From an uncultured Clostridia bacterium (lineage in GTDB: Bacteria; Bacillota; Clostridia; Oscillospirales; Ruminococcaceae): a stretch of 64,000 nt of DNA. The notes beneath the pieces were generated by a model, which had not been told where the DNA came from, did not search any database, and worked only from the letters and a program-made list of their open reading frames with translations. Each line of letters opens with the position of its first letter. The stretch's first letter is position 1. Position numbers and translations under genes: made by a program. The DNA lies in contig CALATN010000218.1 of NCBI GenBank assembly GCA_937891895.1, positions 1-64,000 of the forward strand. The letters run 5' to 3'. Positions 17,089-25,818 of the stretch are shown here, piece after piece.

Positions 17089-17120
17089 AATACTAAAAAC
17101 GAAAAGTGGTGAAATAACGA

Positions 17121-19418
17121 ATGCAGAAAAGGTTTAAAAAGCTGATTGCCTGCCTTTGCTGTCTGGCTATGATGGTTCCGCTGTGCGCTTTCCCTGCAAC
17201 TGCTGAGGACGCACCTGCAACTGAAGAAGCTGCTGCTTCCGAGGAAGCTGCTGAATCAGGGGAAACATATGCTATGGACCCTGAGGAACCTCTGATTACA
17301 GATGAACAGGCATTGGCTGAAATGGAGCTTGCTACTGAAAACAGTAAAATGGCTCTGTACTACAATAAAAAGGGTCAGATTGCTCTTGTTGATAAGGCAA
17401 CAGGAGAAGTATGGTGGTCTAACCCTATAAATGTTGACGCTGCGGCAGGTAAGGCTGCTCAGAAGACAAAGCTGAAGTCCTCTATGTCTATGACTTTCGC
17501 TCAGCCTTCAAAGAGAAGCACTACTGCACAGAACAGCTCAGACCAGAAGGTTAAGTGCAAAATCAAGGTAAAGAAGAATTCTGACGGACTCGACATTACC
17601 TATGATTACGGCAACGCAGAAATTTCCGTTCCTGTAAAGGTTACTCTCAAGGACGACTACCTCAGCGTAAGCGTTGACACAGCAGGAATTGTTGAAAGCA
17701 ACAGCGATAAGATTGTAACAAACCTTATTATGATGGGTGCTTTCGGTGCTGCTGAGCCTGATGAAACAGGCTATTTCGTTATTCCTGACGGAAGCGGCGC
17801 ACTTATCAACTTCAACAACAATAAGATGAACTACAAGACTTACAAGGGTCAGGTTTACGGCAGAAATGTTACAGTTGTTGAAACAACAAAGCCTGCTGTA
17901 ACTCAGAACGTTTATCTTCCTATGTACGGCATCGTTAAGGGCAACAGCGGTATGATGGTTGTTGCTGACAAGGGCGATACTTGTGCAACAATCAATGCGT
18001 ACACAAGAGGTCAGGAAAAGACCAGTTACAACGCTTGTTATTTTGATTTCGAAATCAGAACAGATGACGAATACCTTATGGGCGGCGACGCTAACCCGCT
18101 TGCCGTTTATGAAAAGAGAGGCATTCTTGTTCCTGAAATCGAGGTAAGATACTACCCTGTATCCAATTCCGACAAGTCTGAAGTTGACTATGTTGATATC
18201 GCAGATACATACAGAGATTACCTTACAAAGGAACAGGGCGTTACAAAGTCCGCAGCTGCTGACAAGTCTGCTCTCTATGTTGACTTTTACGGTGCTGTTA
18301 TGAAGCAGGAAACTGTTCTCGGTCTTCCTGTTATGATGCAGCACGAAACAACCTCCTTCGAGGAAGCAAAGACAATCCTTGAAAAGCTCAAGGAGCTTGG
18401 TGTTGATGATATCGTTGCAAACTATAATCAGTGGACAACTGACGACATCAAGGAAAAGGTTGCAGATGACGCTAAGCCTGCTTCAAAGCTTGGCGGCAAG
18501 AAGGATTTCAAGGCGCTCAAGGCTTATGCTGAAGAAAACGGTATTGCTCTTTATCCTGCTGTTGATAACCTTACATTCGAGTCAGGCAACGGTTATTTCA
18601 CAATGACCGATACAGCAATCAGAGTTTCCAATGCTTACTCCAGACAGATTGAATACGACCTCAACCACGGTGTTGAAAACAAGTTCTATGACGCAATTTC
18701 CCTTCTCAGCCCAAGAAAGTATGAGAAGATGTTCAAGAGCCTTACCAAGAGCTACTCCAAGGCAGGTATTGACAATATTTCTCTGGGCAGTGCCACAACC
18801 GTTATCTACGGCGACTATGGCAAGAAGTCCGTTTCAAGAGAAATGTTCAAGTACAACCTCCAGAGCTACCTCGAAGAAATGAAGGGTTCAATCGGTTCAA
18901 TTCTTGCAGACGGAGCAAATGCTTACGTTCTCAAGTATGTTGACCACGTTTCGAATATTCCTCTCAACTCCAGCAAGTTTGATATTTTTGATCAGGAAAT
19001 TCCTTTCTATCAGATTGTTATGAGCGGTGTAAAGCCTGTTTCCACAACTGCTGTAAACGGCGACGCTCAGGTTGCTGAGCTTGTTCTCCGTGCAATTGCA
19101 TCAGGAACAAACCTCAGATTTGACCTTCTTGCTGAAACTGCTGACGAGTTGAAGGATACACGTTACGACAAGTATTACTACGCTAACTATGAGTACTGGG
19201 TTGAAGATGCTGCTGCTTGCTACAAGTTTGCTGATGAAATTCTTTCCAAGACCGCGGGCTCAACAATTACCGAATACAATGTTCTTTCCGAAACAAAGAT
19301 TGAAACAGTTTACGAAAACGGCACAAAGACAATTGTTGACCTTGAAGCAAGAACTGTTGATGTAAACGGTAAAAAGGTAAGCATTTATGACTACATCGGA
19401 AAGGAGGTAATCGGCTGA
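17121..19418 (+). CDS. DUF5696-like secreted protein, possible glycoside-hydrolase fold
   Basis: This 765-residue exported protein has a signal peptide (about 1-29), an acidic Ala/Glu linker (about 30-65), and a beta-rich half with MALYYNKKGQIALVDKATGE and FVIPDGSGALINFNNNKM. A second half is TIM-barrel-like (KTILEKLKELGVDDIVANYN, then IALYPAVDNLTF, and DIFDQEIPFYQIVMSG). I take it as DUF5696-like from memory of the family layout and its habit of sitting beside ABC sugar permeases and YIP1 genes. A role in trimming or holding a glycan outside the cell is plausible but unproven, and no catalytic pair could be assigned. Its TGA overlaps the next ATG by one base. Confidence 0.72.
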   Translation: MQKRFKKLIACLCCLAMMVPLCAFPATAEDAPATEEAAASEEAAESGETYAMDPEEPLITDEQALAEMELATENSKMALYYNKKGQIALVDKATGEVWWSNPINVDAAAGKAAQKTKLKSSMSMTFAQPSKRSTTAQNSSDQKVKCKIKVKKNSDGLDITYDYGNAEISVPVKVTLKDDYLSVSVDTAGIVESNSDKIVTNLIMMGAFGAAEPDETGYFVIPDGSGALINFNNNKMNYKTYKGQVYGRNVTVVETTKPAVTQNVYLPMYGIVKGNSGMMVVADKGDTCATINAYTRGQEKTSYNACYFDFEIRTDDEYLMGGDANPLAVYEKRGILVPEIEVRYYPVSNSDKSEVDYVDIADTYRDYLTKEQGVTKSAAADKSALYVDFYGAVMKQETVLGLPVMMQHETTSFEEAKTILEKLKELGVDDIVANYNQWTTDDIKEKVADDAKPASKLGGKKDFKALKAYAEENGIALYPAVDNLTFESGNGYFTMTDTAIRVSNAYSRQIEYDLNHGVENKFYDAISLLSPRKYEKMFKSLTKSYSKAGIDNISLGSATTVIYGDYGKKSVSREMFKYNLQSYLEEMKGSIGSILADGANAYVLKYVDHVSNIPLNSSKFDIFDQEIPFYQIVMSGVKPVSTTAVNGDAQVAELVLRAIASGTNLRFDLLAETADELKDTRYDKYYYANYEYWVEDAAACYKFADEILSKTAGSTITEYNVLSETKIETVYENGTKTIVDLEARTVDVNGKKVSIYDYIGKEVIG

Positions 19419-20353
19419 TGACAAGTCTTCGCAATATGTCCTATGAAAAGAAAAAGGGTCTTTATGGCTACGGCTTTATCGCACTCTGGTTTATCGGTGC
19501 ACTGATGTTCTTCATCATCCCGCTGTTTGAGTCGTTTTACTACTCCTTTCATGAAGTAACACCTGAAACAGGTTATATGAATATCAAGCCGCTGGTTGAA
19601 AGATTCGGCGGTGAGGAAAAGACAAACATTTTCCTTAACTATAAGAACGCTTTTATGACTGACCCTAACTACCGTCAGTACCTTATTGAGGTTCTCGGTG
19701 ATATGGCGCTCAATCTCCCGATTATCGTAATCTTCTCGCTTTTTGTAGCGATTATCATCAATCAGAAGTTCAAGGGAAGAACTTTTGCAAGAGCTGTATT
19801 CTTCCTCCCTGTAATCATTGCAACAGGTCCTGTTTATGCAATCATCACAGGCGACCTTGACACAGGAGGAAACAGCGATGCTGCTCAGTTCTCCACAATG
19901 TTTGAGGCCGATATGGTTGACCAGCTGCTGGAATTTATAGGTGTATACGGTTTTGGTACGAAATTCACAGAGCTGCTTACAACAATTACTTCCGACATCC
20001 TTAACCTTGTTTGGAAGTGTGGTATTCAGATTCTTATCTTCCTTTCCGCACTCCAGGGCATTCCTTCCTCTGCTAAGGAAGCTGCCGCTATCGAGGGTGC
20101 AACATCATGGGAATTCTTCTGGAAGATTACTCTTCCTTACATTTCCCCTATGATTCTCGTTAACATCGTTTATACAGTTGTTGACACATTTACTGATCCG
20201 ACCAACCAGGTAATGGAACGTCTGCTCAGTGTACAGAGCGAATGGAAATACGGTTATTCCGCTGCTATGGCGTGGAGCTACTTCGGTATTGTACTTGTAG
20301 TTCTGGGTATTATCTTCGCAGTTATGAACAAGCTCGTCTGGTACGACGATTAA
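19418..20353 (+). CDS. Sugar ABC transporter permease, pair 2
   Basis: This 311-residue MalF-type permease has six to seven membrane segments and the docking loop EAAAIEGATSWEFFWKITLP. It starts inside the stop of the DUF5696-like gene, with AAGGAGG 15 bases upstream, so the two are translationally coupled. It is the second permease of this class in the locus and is clearly diverged from the one at 12899. No second binding protein accompanies it. Confidence 0.92.
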   Translation: MTSLRNMSYEKKKGLYGYGFIALWFIGALMFFIIPLFESFYYSFHEVTPETGYMNIKPLVERFGGEEKTNIFLNYKNAFMTDPNYRQYLIEVLGDMALNLPIIVIFSLFVAIIINQKFKGRTFARAVFFLPVIIATGPVYAIITGDLDTGGNSDAAQFSTMFEADMVDQLLEFIGVYGFGTKFTELLTTITSDILNLVWKCGIQILIFLSALQGIPSSAKEAAAIEGATSWEFFWKITLPYISPMILVNIVYTVVDTFTDPTNQVMERLLSVQSEWKYGYSAAMAWSYFGIVLVVLGIIFAVMNKLVWYDD

Positions 20354-20368
20354 GGAGGGGAGAAATTT

Positions 20369-21448
20369 ATGGCATCTACAATGGCAAAGGGTTTCTCTCC
20401 CTTCAAGAAAAAAGAGAAGGAGCCTACTCTCAGCGATGTTAAGCTGACACGTAGAGAAAAAAGAGAGCGTTTCAAGAAAAGACTTGAATGCCTCACTCCT
20501 GAGGAACAGAGATATCTGAAGCGTAAGCAGTTTATGGATGCGGTATGGCCTGTGTTCAGAGCAGTAATCGTATTTGGTCTTTGCTTCATCATTCTTTATC
20601 CTCTTATCTTCATGGTTTCCACAGCAATCCGTACAAGAGCGGATATGAATGACCCTACAGTAATGTGGATTCCAAAGCATGTTACGTTTACAAACATTAC
20701 TGACGTTGTAAAGGCGATTAACTTCTGGGATATTCTCGGCAACACCCTTGTTCTTAACATTGGCTGTTCCATAATTCAGGTTATTACCTGTGCAATCACA
20801 GGCTACGGCTTTGCACGTTACGAATTCAAGGGCAAGAAGCTTCTGTTCTTCATTGTAATTTTGATGATTCTTGTTCCGCCGCAGATTATTCTTATTCCTC
20901 AGTATAAGTTCTTCCGTTACTTCAATCCACTGGGTATCTGGAAGCTTATCACAGGAAGCACAATCAGCCTTATCGATACACCGCTTACAATGTATCTCCC
21001 TGCGTTGACTGCAAATGGTCTGCGTGCAGGTCTGTTCATATTCCTGTTCAGACAGTCCTTCAAGGGCTTACCTAAGGAGCTTGAGGACGCAGCTGCACTT
21101 GACGGCTGTACACCTCTTGAAACCTTCATTAAGGTAATGATTCCTAACGCAGGCTCTACATTCCTTACAGTATTCCTGTTCTCAATTGTTTGGTACTGGA
21201 ATGACTATTACGTATCAACATCGTTCTTTGTTAACAACAAGACGATTGCGCTGGAGCTCAAGAACCTGGATACAAACCTCAAGGTTCTCCTCTTCGGTGA
21301 TGCTAATGCACAGGTTAACATCCGTGAGCTTATCGTATGGATGGAATCCGCTTGTCTGATTTCCATTCTGCCGATACTCGTGCTGTATGTTTGCTTGCAG
21401 AAGCACTTCACAGAAGGTATCGCACGTTCCGGTCTTACAGGTATGTAA
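20369..21448 (+). CDS. Carbohydrate ABC transporter permease, pair 2
   Basis: This 359-residue MalG-type permease has a basic N-terminal extension of about 60 residues (FKKKEKEPTLSDVKLTRREK and on), then six membrane segments. The docking loop is DAAALDGCTPLETFIKVMIP. It closes the locus and is followed by two strong hairpin terminators. Together with the upstream gene it forms a second importer channel. Whether the channel shares the large binding protein or uses another cannot be told from sequence. Confidence 0.92.
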   Translation: MASTMAKGFSPFKKKEKEPTLSDVKLTRREKRERFKKRLECLTPEEQRYLKRKQFMDAVWPVFRAVIVFGLCFIILYPLIFMVSTAIRTRADMNDPTVMWIPKHVTFTNITDVVKAINFWDILGNTLVLNIGCSIIQVITCAITGYGFARYEFKGKKLLFFIVILMILVPPQIILIPQYKFFRYFNPLGIWKLITGSTISLIDTPLTMYLPALTANGLRAGLFIFLFRQSFKGLPKELEDAAALDGCTPLETFIKVMIPNAGSTFLTVFLFSIVWYWNDYYVSTSFFVNNKTIALELKNLDTNLKVLLFGDANAQVNIRELIVWMESACLISILPILVLYVCLQKHFTEGIARSGLTGM

Positions 21449-21449
21449 A

Positions 21450-21520
21450 ATACAAAACAAAAGCAGAGCTTTTGTTTTGTATCCAAGAATCAGAAAGCTT
21501 ATGCTTTCTGATTCTTTTTT
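21450..21520 (+). terminator. Double terminator of the ABC locus
   Basis: The first stem is a perfect 15-bp inverted repeat, ATACAAAACAAAAGC (21450-21464) with GCTTTTGTTTTGTAT (21468-21482). The second is AAGAATCAGAAAGC (21485-21498) with GCTTTCTGATTCTT (21503-21516), followed by TTTT. The second has the clear intrinsic-terminator form. Confidence 0.9.
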
Positions 21521-21720
21521 ATCCCGAATTGCGTGGCAATTTTCTCATATATAGCTGATCTGAAACAGAAAGCAAGGCTTTCCGTTTCTTTTATGTTATC
21601 TTCAATTGAAACTGAGTTGCAATTTTCTCTTATATAATAAATCAAAACCGACTTTGGCTGTATGTCAAGGTCGGTTTTGGTTTACAATTATTTTATGTGG
21701 CTAAAAAATCCAGAAAATTG
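21521..21720 (+). other. Further terminator-like hairpins ahead of thyA
   Basis: Two more stems follow the ABC terminators. GAAACAGAAAGC (21562-21573) pairs with GCTTTCCGTTTC (21577-21588) with one mismatch and then TTTT. AAAACCGAC (21644-21652) pairs with GTCGGTTTT (21670-21678). The string GCAATTTTCTC followed by TATATA-like sequence occurs twice (about 21536 and 21618), which suggests a degenerate duplication of a hairpin-containing unit. Confidence 0.55.
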
Positions 21721-21749
21721 TTGAAAAGCTCAAGAAAATATGATATAAT
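21721..21749 (+). promoter_or_regulatory. Promoter of the thyA-folA operon
   Basis: TTGAAA (21721-21726), a 17-base spacer and TATAAT (21744-21749). The start is expected near 21756, giving a leader of about 50 bases that contains the hairpin motif shared with flgB. Confidence 0.75.
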
Positions 21750-21770
21750 ATATGTAATTATTTTTATTAT

Positions 21771-21805
21771 GGGGTAAGTGTGCCCTATCGGGAAGGAAGT
21801 CGTTT
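21771..21805 (+). promoter_or_regulatory. thyA leader with hairpin and ribosome site shared with flgB
   Basis: The leader carries GGGGTAAGTGTGCCC (21771-21785), able to form a small GGG/CCC hairpin, then CGGGAAGGAAG as ribosome site. The flgB leader has GGGCAAGTGCGCCC at 39605-39618 and CGGGAAAGGAAGG before its start. ATTAT precedes both hairpins. Confidence 0.5.
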
Positions 21806-22636
21806 ATGAGCCGTGCTGATGAAATTTTTATTGATACCGTGAGGGACATCCTCGAGAACGGCGTTTCCGACGCTGATATGGACGTGCGTCCGAAGTGGGC
21901 TGACGGTACTCCTGCCCATACAATCAAAAAGTTCGGTGTTGTAAACCGCTATAATCTTGCGGAGGAATTTCCGATTATGACTCTCCGCAGAACTTTTCTC
22001 AAAACCGCTGTAAAAGAGCTTCTCTGGATCTGGCAGAAGAAGTCCAACAATATAAACGAGCTTGACGCACACATCTGGGACAGCTGGGCGGACGAAAACG
22101 GCTCAATCGGCAAGGCTTACGGCTATCAGCTTGGTGTTAAGCACCACTATCCCGAAGGGGATATGGACCAGGTTGACCGTGTGCTGTACGATTTGAAGCA
22201 CAACCCCGCAAGCCGCCGTATTATGACAAATATCTACAATCACCACGATTTATCCGAAATGGGTCTGTATCCCTGTGCTTACAGTATGACCTTCAACGTA
22301 AGCGGCGGAAAGCTGAATGCTATTCTCAATCAGCGTTCACAGGATATGCTTGCGGCGAACAACTGGAATATCTGTCAGTACGCAGTGCTTGTACATATGA
22401 TTGCGCAGGTAAGCGGACTTGAAGCAGGGGAGCTTGTGCACGTTATTGCCGACGCTCACATTTATGACAGACACGTTCCGATTATAAAGGAAATTATCGA
22501 AAAGAAGCCTTTTGAGGCGCCTAAGTTTACGCTGGACAAGTCGGTTACGGATTTCTACAAGTTCACCGCTGACAGCTTTACTCTTGAAAATTATGAGTAT
22601 CACAAAGAGGACATCAAATTCGAAGTCGCAATCTAA
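21806..22636 (+). CDS. thyA: Thymidylate synthase
   Basis: This 276-residue enzyme makes dTMP from dUMP using methylene-tetrahydrofolate. The catalytic cysteine is C157 in LYPCAYSMTF, the phosphate-binding arginines are in SRRIMTNIYN (137 on), and the dUMP-binding run is LNQRSQDMLAANNWN. The length is close to the family norm. GGAAGGAAG lies before the ATG. The DHFR gene follows, which is a common pairing because ThyA consumes the reduced folate that DHFR restores. Confidence 0.96.
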   Translation: MSRADEIFIDTVRDILENGVSDADMDVRPKWADGTPAHTIKKFGVVNRYNLAEEFPIMTLRRTFLKTAVKELLWIWQKKSNNINELDAHIWDSWADENGSIGKAYGYQLGVKHHYPEGDMDQVDRVLYDLKHNPASRRIMTNIYNHHDLSEMGLYPCAYSMTFNVSGGKLNAILNQRSQDMLAANNWNICQYAVLVHMIAQVSGLEAGELVHVIADAHIYDRHVPIIKEIIEKKPFEAPKFTLDKSVTDFYKFTADSFTLENYEYHKEDIKFEVAI

Positions 22637-22708
22637 AAACGAACGCAAGCGTTCGTTTCCGAGTTTTATTTTTCTCACTAAAGTGAGAAATTTTGCACAA
22701 GTGCAAAA
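22637..22708. repeat. Three consecutive mini-hairpins between thyA and folA
   Basis: AAACGAACGC/GCGTTCGTTT (22637-22658), TTTCTCACT/AGTGAGAAA (22671-22690) and TTTTGCAC/GTGCAAAA (22691-22708) are perfect stems, each with AA at the centre. The last two resemble the pair downstream of rny at 1686-1725. Confidence 0.75.
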
Positions 22709-22756
22709 CCATAAAACGTCGGTGTTTTCATTAAACTCAACTTAAAGGAGAAACCT

Positions 22757-23245
22757 ATGATTACTGCAATAGCCGCTGTAAGCGGAAACTGGGGTATAGG
22801 AAAGGGCGGCGATTTGCTGTTTCACATACCCGAGGATATGAAATTTTTCCGTATGACTACCCTTAACCACAACGTTGTTATGGGCAGAAAAACTCTGGAG
22901 TCCTTCCCAAATGGGAAGCCCCTGAAAAACCGCACAAATATCGTGCTTTCCCAAAATCCCGATTTTGCACCCGAGGATGTTGTGGTCTGCAGAAGCGTGG
23001 AGGAAGCGGTTGGTTATATGAACCAGCACGATGACGAAGACTTCATCTGCGGCGGCGGTGAGATTTACAAGGCTTTCCTGCCATATTGCAGCAAGGCGCT
23101 TATCACAAAGGTTGAAGCAACTCCCGAGGCGGACACATTCTTCCCAAATCTTGACGAGGACGAAAACTGGCTTCTTACTGAGCAGTCCGAGGTTTTCGAC
23201 CACGAGGGGATAAAGTTCCGTTTCTGTACTTATACTCGAAAGTAA
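22757..23245 (+). CDS. folA: Dihydrofolate reductase
   Basis: This 162-residue protein has the full DHFR pattern: AAVSGNWGIGKGGDLLFHIPED at the start, VVMGRKTLESFPNGKPLKNR for the cofactor and substrate region, and FICGGGEIYKAFLPYC near residue 95. It regenerates tetrahydrofolate for thymidylate and purine synthesis. AAAGGAGAAA precedes the ATG. It sits between thyA and the sirtuin gene in the same direction. Confidence 0.95.
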   Translation: MITAIAAVSGNWGIGKGGDLLFHIPEDMKFFRMTTLNHNVVMGRKTLESFPNGKPLKNRTNIVLSQNPDFAPEDVVVCRSVEEAVGYMNQHDDEDFICGGGEIYKAFLPYCSKALITKVEATPEADTFFPNLDEDENWLLTEQSEVFDHEGIKFRFCTYTRK

Positions 23246-23275
23246 CAGACATTAACAAAAGAATGGAGTAAATTT

Positions 23276-24001
23276 ATGGACGAGCTTTTACAGCTGAAAA
23301 ACTGGCTTGCTGAGTCGGAAAATATCGTATTTTTCGGCGGCGCAGGCGTTTCCACGGAAAGCGGCATACCCGATTTCAGAAGCGTTGACGGACTTTACAA
23401 TCAGAAATACAAGTATCCTCCCGAAACAATTCTCAGCAGAACATTCTACTGCAACAATCTTTCCGATTTCTACGAATTTTACCGTGACAAGCTTCTTTAC
23501 CTTAATGCAAAGCCGAACAAGGCGCATCTTGCCCTTGCAAAGCTGGAGCAGATGGGCAAGCTTAAAGCGGTTGTAACACAGAATATTGATGGTCTGCATT
23601 ACGCGGCGGGAAGTAAAGTTGTGTATGAGCTTCACGGCTCGGTGCACAGAAACTACTGCCTGCGCTGTGGAAAAATGCACGATGCCGAATACATAAAGAG
23701 CCTTGACGGACCTCCGCCCTGCACGGACTGCGGCGGACTTGTAAAGCCTGACGTTGTGCTTTACGAGGAGGGTCTGAACAGCGAGATTGTCAACGGTGCA
23801 ATCGAGGCAATCAAGGCGGCTGATATGCTGATTATCGGCGGCACGTCCCTGTCGGTTTACCCCGCAAGCGGATATATCGATTACTATACAGGCAACAAGC
23901 TTGTGCTTATCAACAAGACCCCGACCGAAAAGGATGACCGTGCCGATTTGCTTATTCACGGCAGTATCGGCGAGGTGCTGGGTGTTGTGGACGAATTATA
24001 A
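23276..24001 (+). CDS. Sirtuin, NAD-dependent protein deacylase
   Basis: This 241-residue protein shows the sirtuin signatures: FFGGAGVSTESGIPDFRS for NAD binding, TQNIDGLHYAAGS, and a catalytic histidine in ELHGS. Four zinc cysteines lie in CLRCGK and CTDCGG. It removes acyl groups from lysines and consumes NAD. It lies 30 bases after folA, and nadC, an NAD biosynthesis gene, is two genes downstream, so NAD use and supply share an operon. Confidence 0.95.
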   Translation: MDELLQLKNWLAESENIVFFGGAGVSTESGIPDFRSVDGLYNQKYKYPPETILSRTFYCNNLSDFYEFYRDKLLYLNAKPNKAHLALAKLEQMGKLKAVVTQNIDGLHYAAGSKVVYELHGSVHRNYCLRCGKMHDAEYIKSLDGPPPCTDCGGLVKPDVVLYEEGLNSEIVNGAIEAIKAADMLIIGGTSLSVYPASGYIDYYTGNKLVLINKTPTEKDDRADLLIHGSIGEVLGVVDEL

Positions 24002-24019
24002 TGGTGAAAGAGTGACAAT

Positions 24020-24904
24020 ATGAAAAGATTTTTTGCAATTCTGCTTTCGGCAATGGTTTTGACAGCTTGCTCCGAAAAGGGAGAGGTTGCTGTTGAGGAG
24101 ATTACGGCAACGGAGGCTGTTGCCGAGGAAGTAACTACTGTAACAACTGAGGAAACAACAGCTTCTGCTACAGAAACAAAAGCGGAGGAAACGACTGCCG
24201 AAACTACAGCTGAAACAGAAGAAAGCACAACAGCGGAAACAGCTGCACAAATCAAAGGCGGTACTTATGCCGCTGACAAGGACTCAATTGTGGGGACTTG
24301 GTACGCGATTGACAGCGAGGGGGTAGGTGAAGTTTGCTGGACATTCAGCGAGGACGGAACGTTTACGGCTTCTGATGGTTCGGAGCAGGAAACAGGTACA
24401 TACACTATTGACAACGGCTTGATGGAGCTTACATATACAGATGAGGACGAGCCTTTTATTCAATCCCATAAAACGGTTGTTGACGAGGGCGTGCTCATTT
24501 TTGCTATGGAAGGACTTAACACAGAGCTGATAAGAGAGGAATATATTCCATACGAAGCGGGGCAGTCCGTTTATGACTACTTTGACGATGACGACTGGCT
24601 TTCCTATCCGGTTTTTATGTCGAGAGAGAAAGCTGTTTTGGCTGAACAGAAAGATATCCTCGGAAAGTGGATTGCAACGGAGTGCGACGAGGTTGTCGGC
24701 ACAATGCTTTGCGAAGAAAACAGTATTACAATGATAGATGGCGATTACGAGGAAACAATGCCCGTGATACTGAAAAACGGAGTTATGACCGCTGTGGGTG
24801 AAATTCCCGAAAATGTGAGTTACAGCGACGTGCCGATGTATTTATGCGGCGGAAAGCTTTATATGTTTGAAGATGAATTTCCGATAATAATTGAAAGAGA
24901 ATGA
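24020..24904 (+). CDS. Lipoprotein with Thr/Glu linker and two beta-rich repeats
   Basis: This 294-residue lipoprotein has the lipobox LTAC (C17) after a short hydrophobic signal. A low-complexity Thr/Glu/Ala linker covers about 20-75. Then come two related beta-rich units that begin DSIVGTWYAIDSEG and DILGKWIATECDE, a lipocalin-like pattern common in clostridial lipoproteins. The protein would sit on the outer membrane face. No enzymatic motif is seen. Its stop overlaps the frame of nadC, and it is 18 bases after the sirtuin gene, so it is in the operon, but a link to NAD metabolism is not evident. Confidence 0.85.
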   Translation: MKRFFAILLSAMVLTACSEKGEVAVEEITATEAVAEEVTTVTTEETTASATETKAEETTAETTAETEESTTAETAAQIKGGTYAADKDSIVGTWYAIDSEGVGEVCWTFSEDGTFTASDGSEQETGTYTIDNGLMELTYTDEDEPFIQSHKTVVDEGVLIFAMEGLNTELIREEYIPYEAGQSVYDYFDDDDWLSYPVFMSREKAVLAEQKDILGKWIATECDEVVGTMLCEENSITMIDGDYEETMPVILKNGVMTAVGEIPENVSYSDVPMYLCGGKLYMFEDEFPIIIERE

Positions 24905-24918
24905 AAGGACCAACCAAA

Positions 24919-25776
24919 ATGAACTTACCGAACTTCTACACAGATGATATTATAAAACGTGCTCTTGAAGAGGACATCAACTACATAGACCTTGCAACCG
25001 ACTACCTCCTTGACGACGAGGATATGTCAAGCGCTTCCTTTATCGCAAAGGCGGAGGGCGTCCTCTGCGGAATTGACATCGCTCTGCGTGTTTTCACACT
25101 TATCGACAGCGACGTTAAAACCGAAATCAGAATCAAGGACGGCGGCAAGGTTAACAAGGGCGACGTTATTGCTACAGTAAGCGGCAGAACAAAATCCATT
25201 CTCAAGGGTGAGAGAACTTCTCTCAACATTCTTCAGCACATGTCGGGCATTGCTTCCGAAACAGCGAAGTATGTTGCCTGCTGTGAGGGGACAAATTGTT
25301 CCGTTGCTGAAACAAGAAAGACACTTCCGGGACTTCGCTCCCTTGAAAAGTACGCTGTAACTGTCGGCGGCGGCAAGAATCACCGCTTCAATCTTTCCGA
25401 CGGCGCAATGCTGAAGGACAACCACATTGACGCTTACGGAAGCCTTACAAATGCAGTTGCGGCTCTCCGTGCAAAGATTGGTCATATGGTAAAAATCGAG
25501 GTTGAGGTGCGCAATCAGGACGAGCTGAGAGAAGCACTCAATTGTGCGGCGGATGTTATTATGCTTGACAATATGACACCTGCGCAGATGACAGACTGCG
25601 TGAAAATCGTTGACGAGGTTACGGCAGGAAAGTTCCGTCCCGTAATCGAGGCTTCGGGCAACATCACTCTTGAAAATGCCGCTGAAATCGCAAAGACAGG
25701 CGTTGACCTGTTCTCTGTGGGTGCGCTGACACACTCTGTCAAGGCATTCGATATTTCACTTAGAATTATTAAGTAA
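24919..25776 (+). CDS. nadC: Nicotinate-nucleotide pyrophosphorylase (carboxylating)
   Basis: This protein of about 285 residues forms nicotinate mononucleotide from quinolinate and PRPP in de novo NAD synthesis. Visible family motifs are AETRKTLPGLRSLEKYAV, GGGKNHRFNLSDGAMLKDNH, and EVEVRNQDELREAL with the barrel ending EASGNITLENAAEIAKTGVD. An ATG at 24901 is in frame, but ATG 24919 is nine bases after AAAGGA and fits the family start. nadA and nadB are not in the window. Confidence 0.94.
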   Translation: MNLPNFYTDDIIKRALEEDINYIDLATDYLLDDEDMSSASFIAKAEGVLCGIDIALRVFTLIDSDVKTEIRIKDGGKVNKGDVIATVSGRTKSILKGERTSLNILQHMSGIASETAKYVACCEGTNCSVAETRKTLPGLRSLEKYAVTVGGGKNHRFNLSDGAMLKDNHIDAYGSLTNAVAALRAKIGHMVKIEVEVRNQDELREALNCAADVIMLDNMTPAQMTDCVKIVDEVTAGKFRPVIEASGNITLENAAEIAKTGVDLFSVGALTHSVKAFDISLRIIK

Positions 25777-25818
25777 ATAAAACTTGGGGTAAATTTAAGA
25801 TAAAGGAATAATGAGAAA

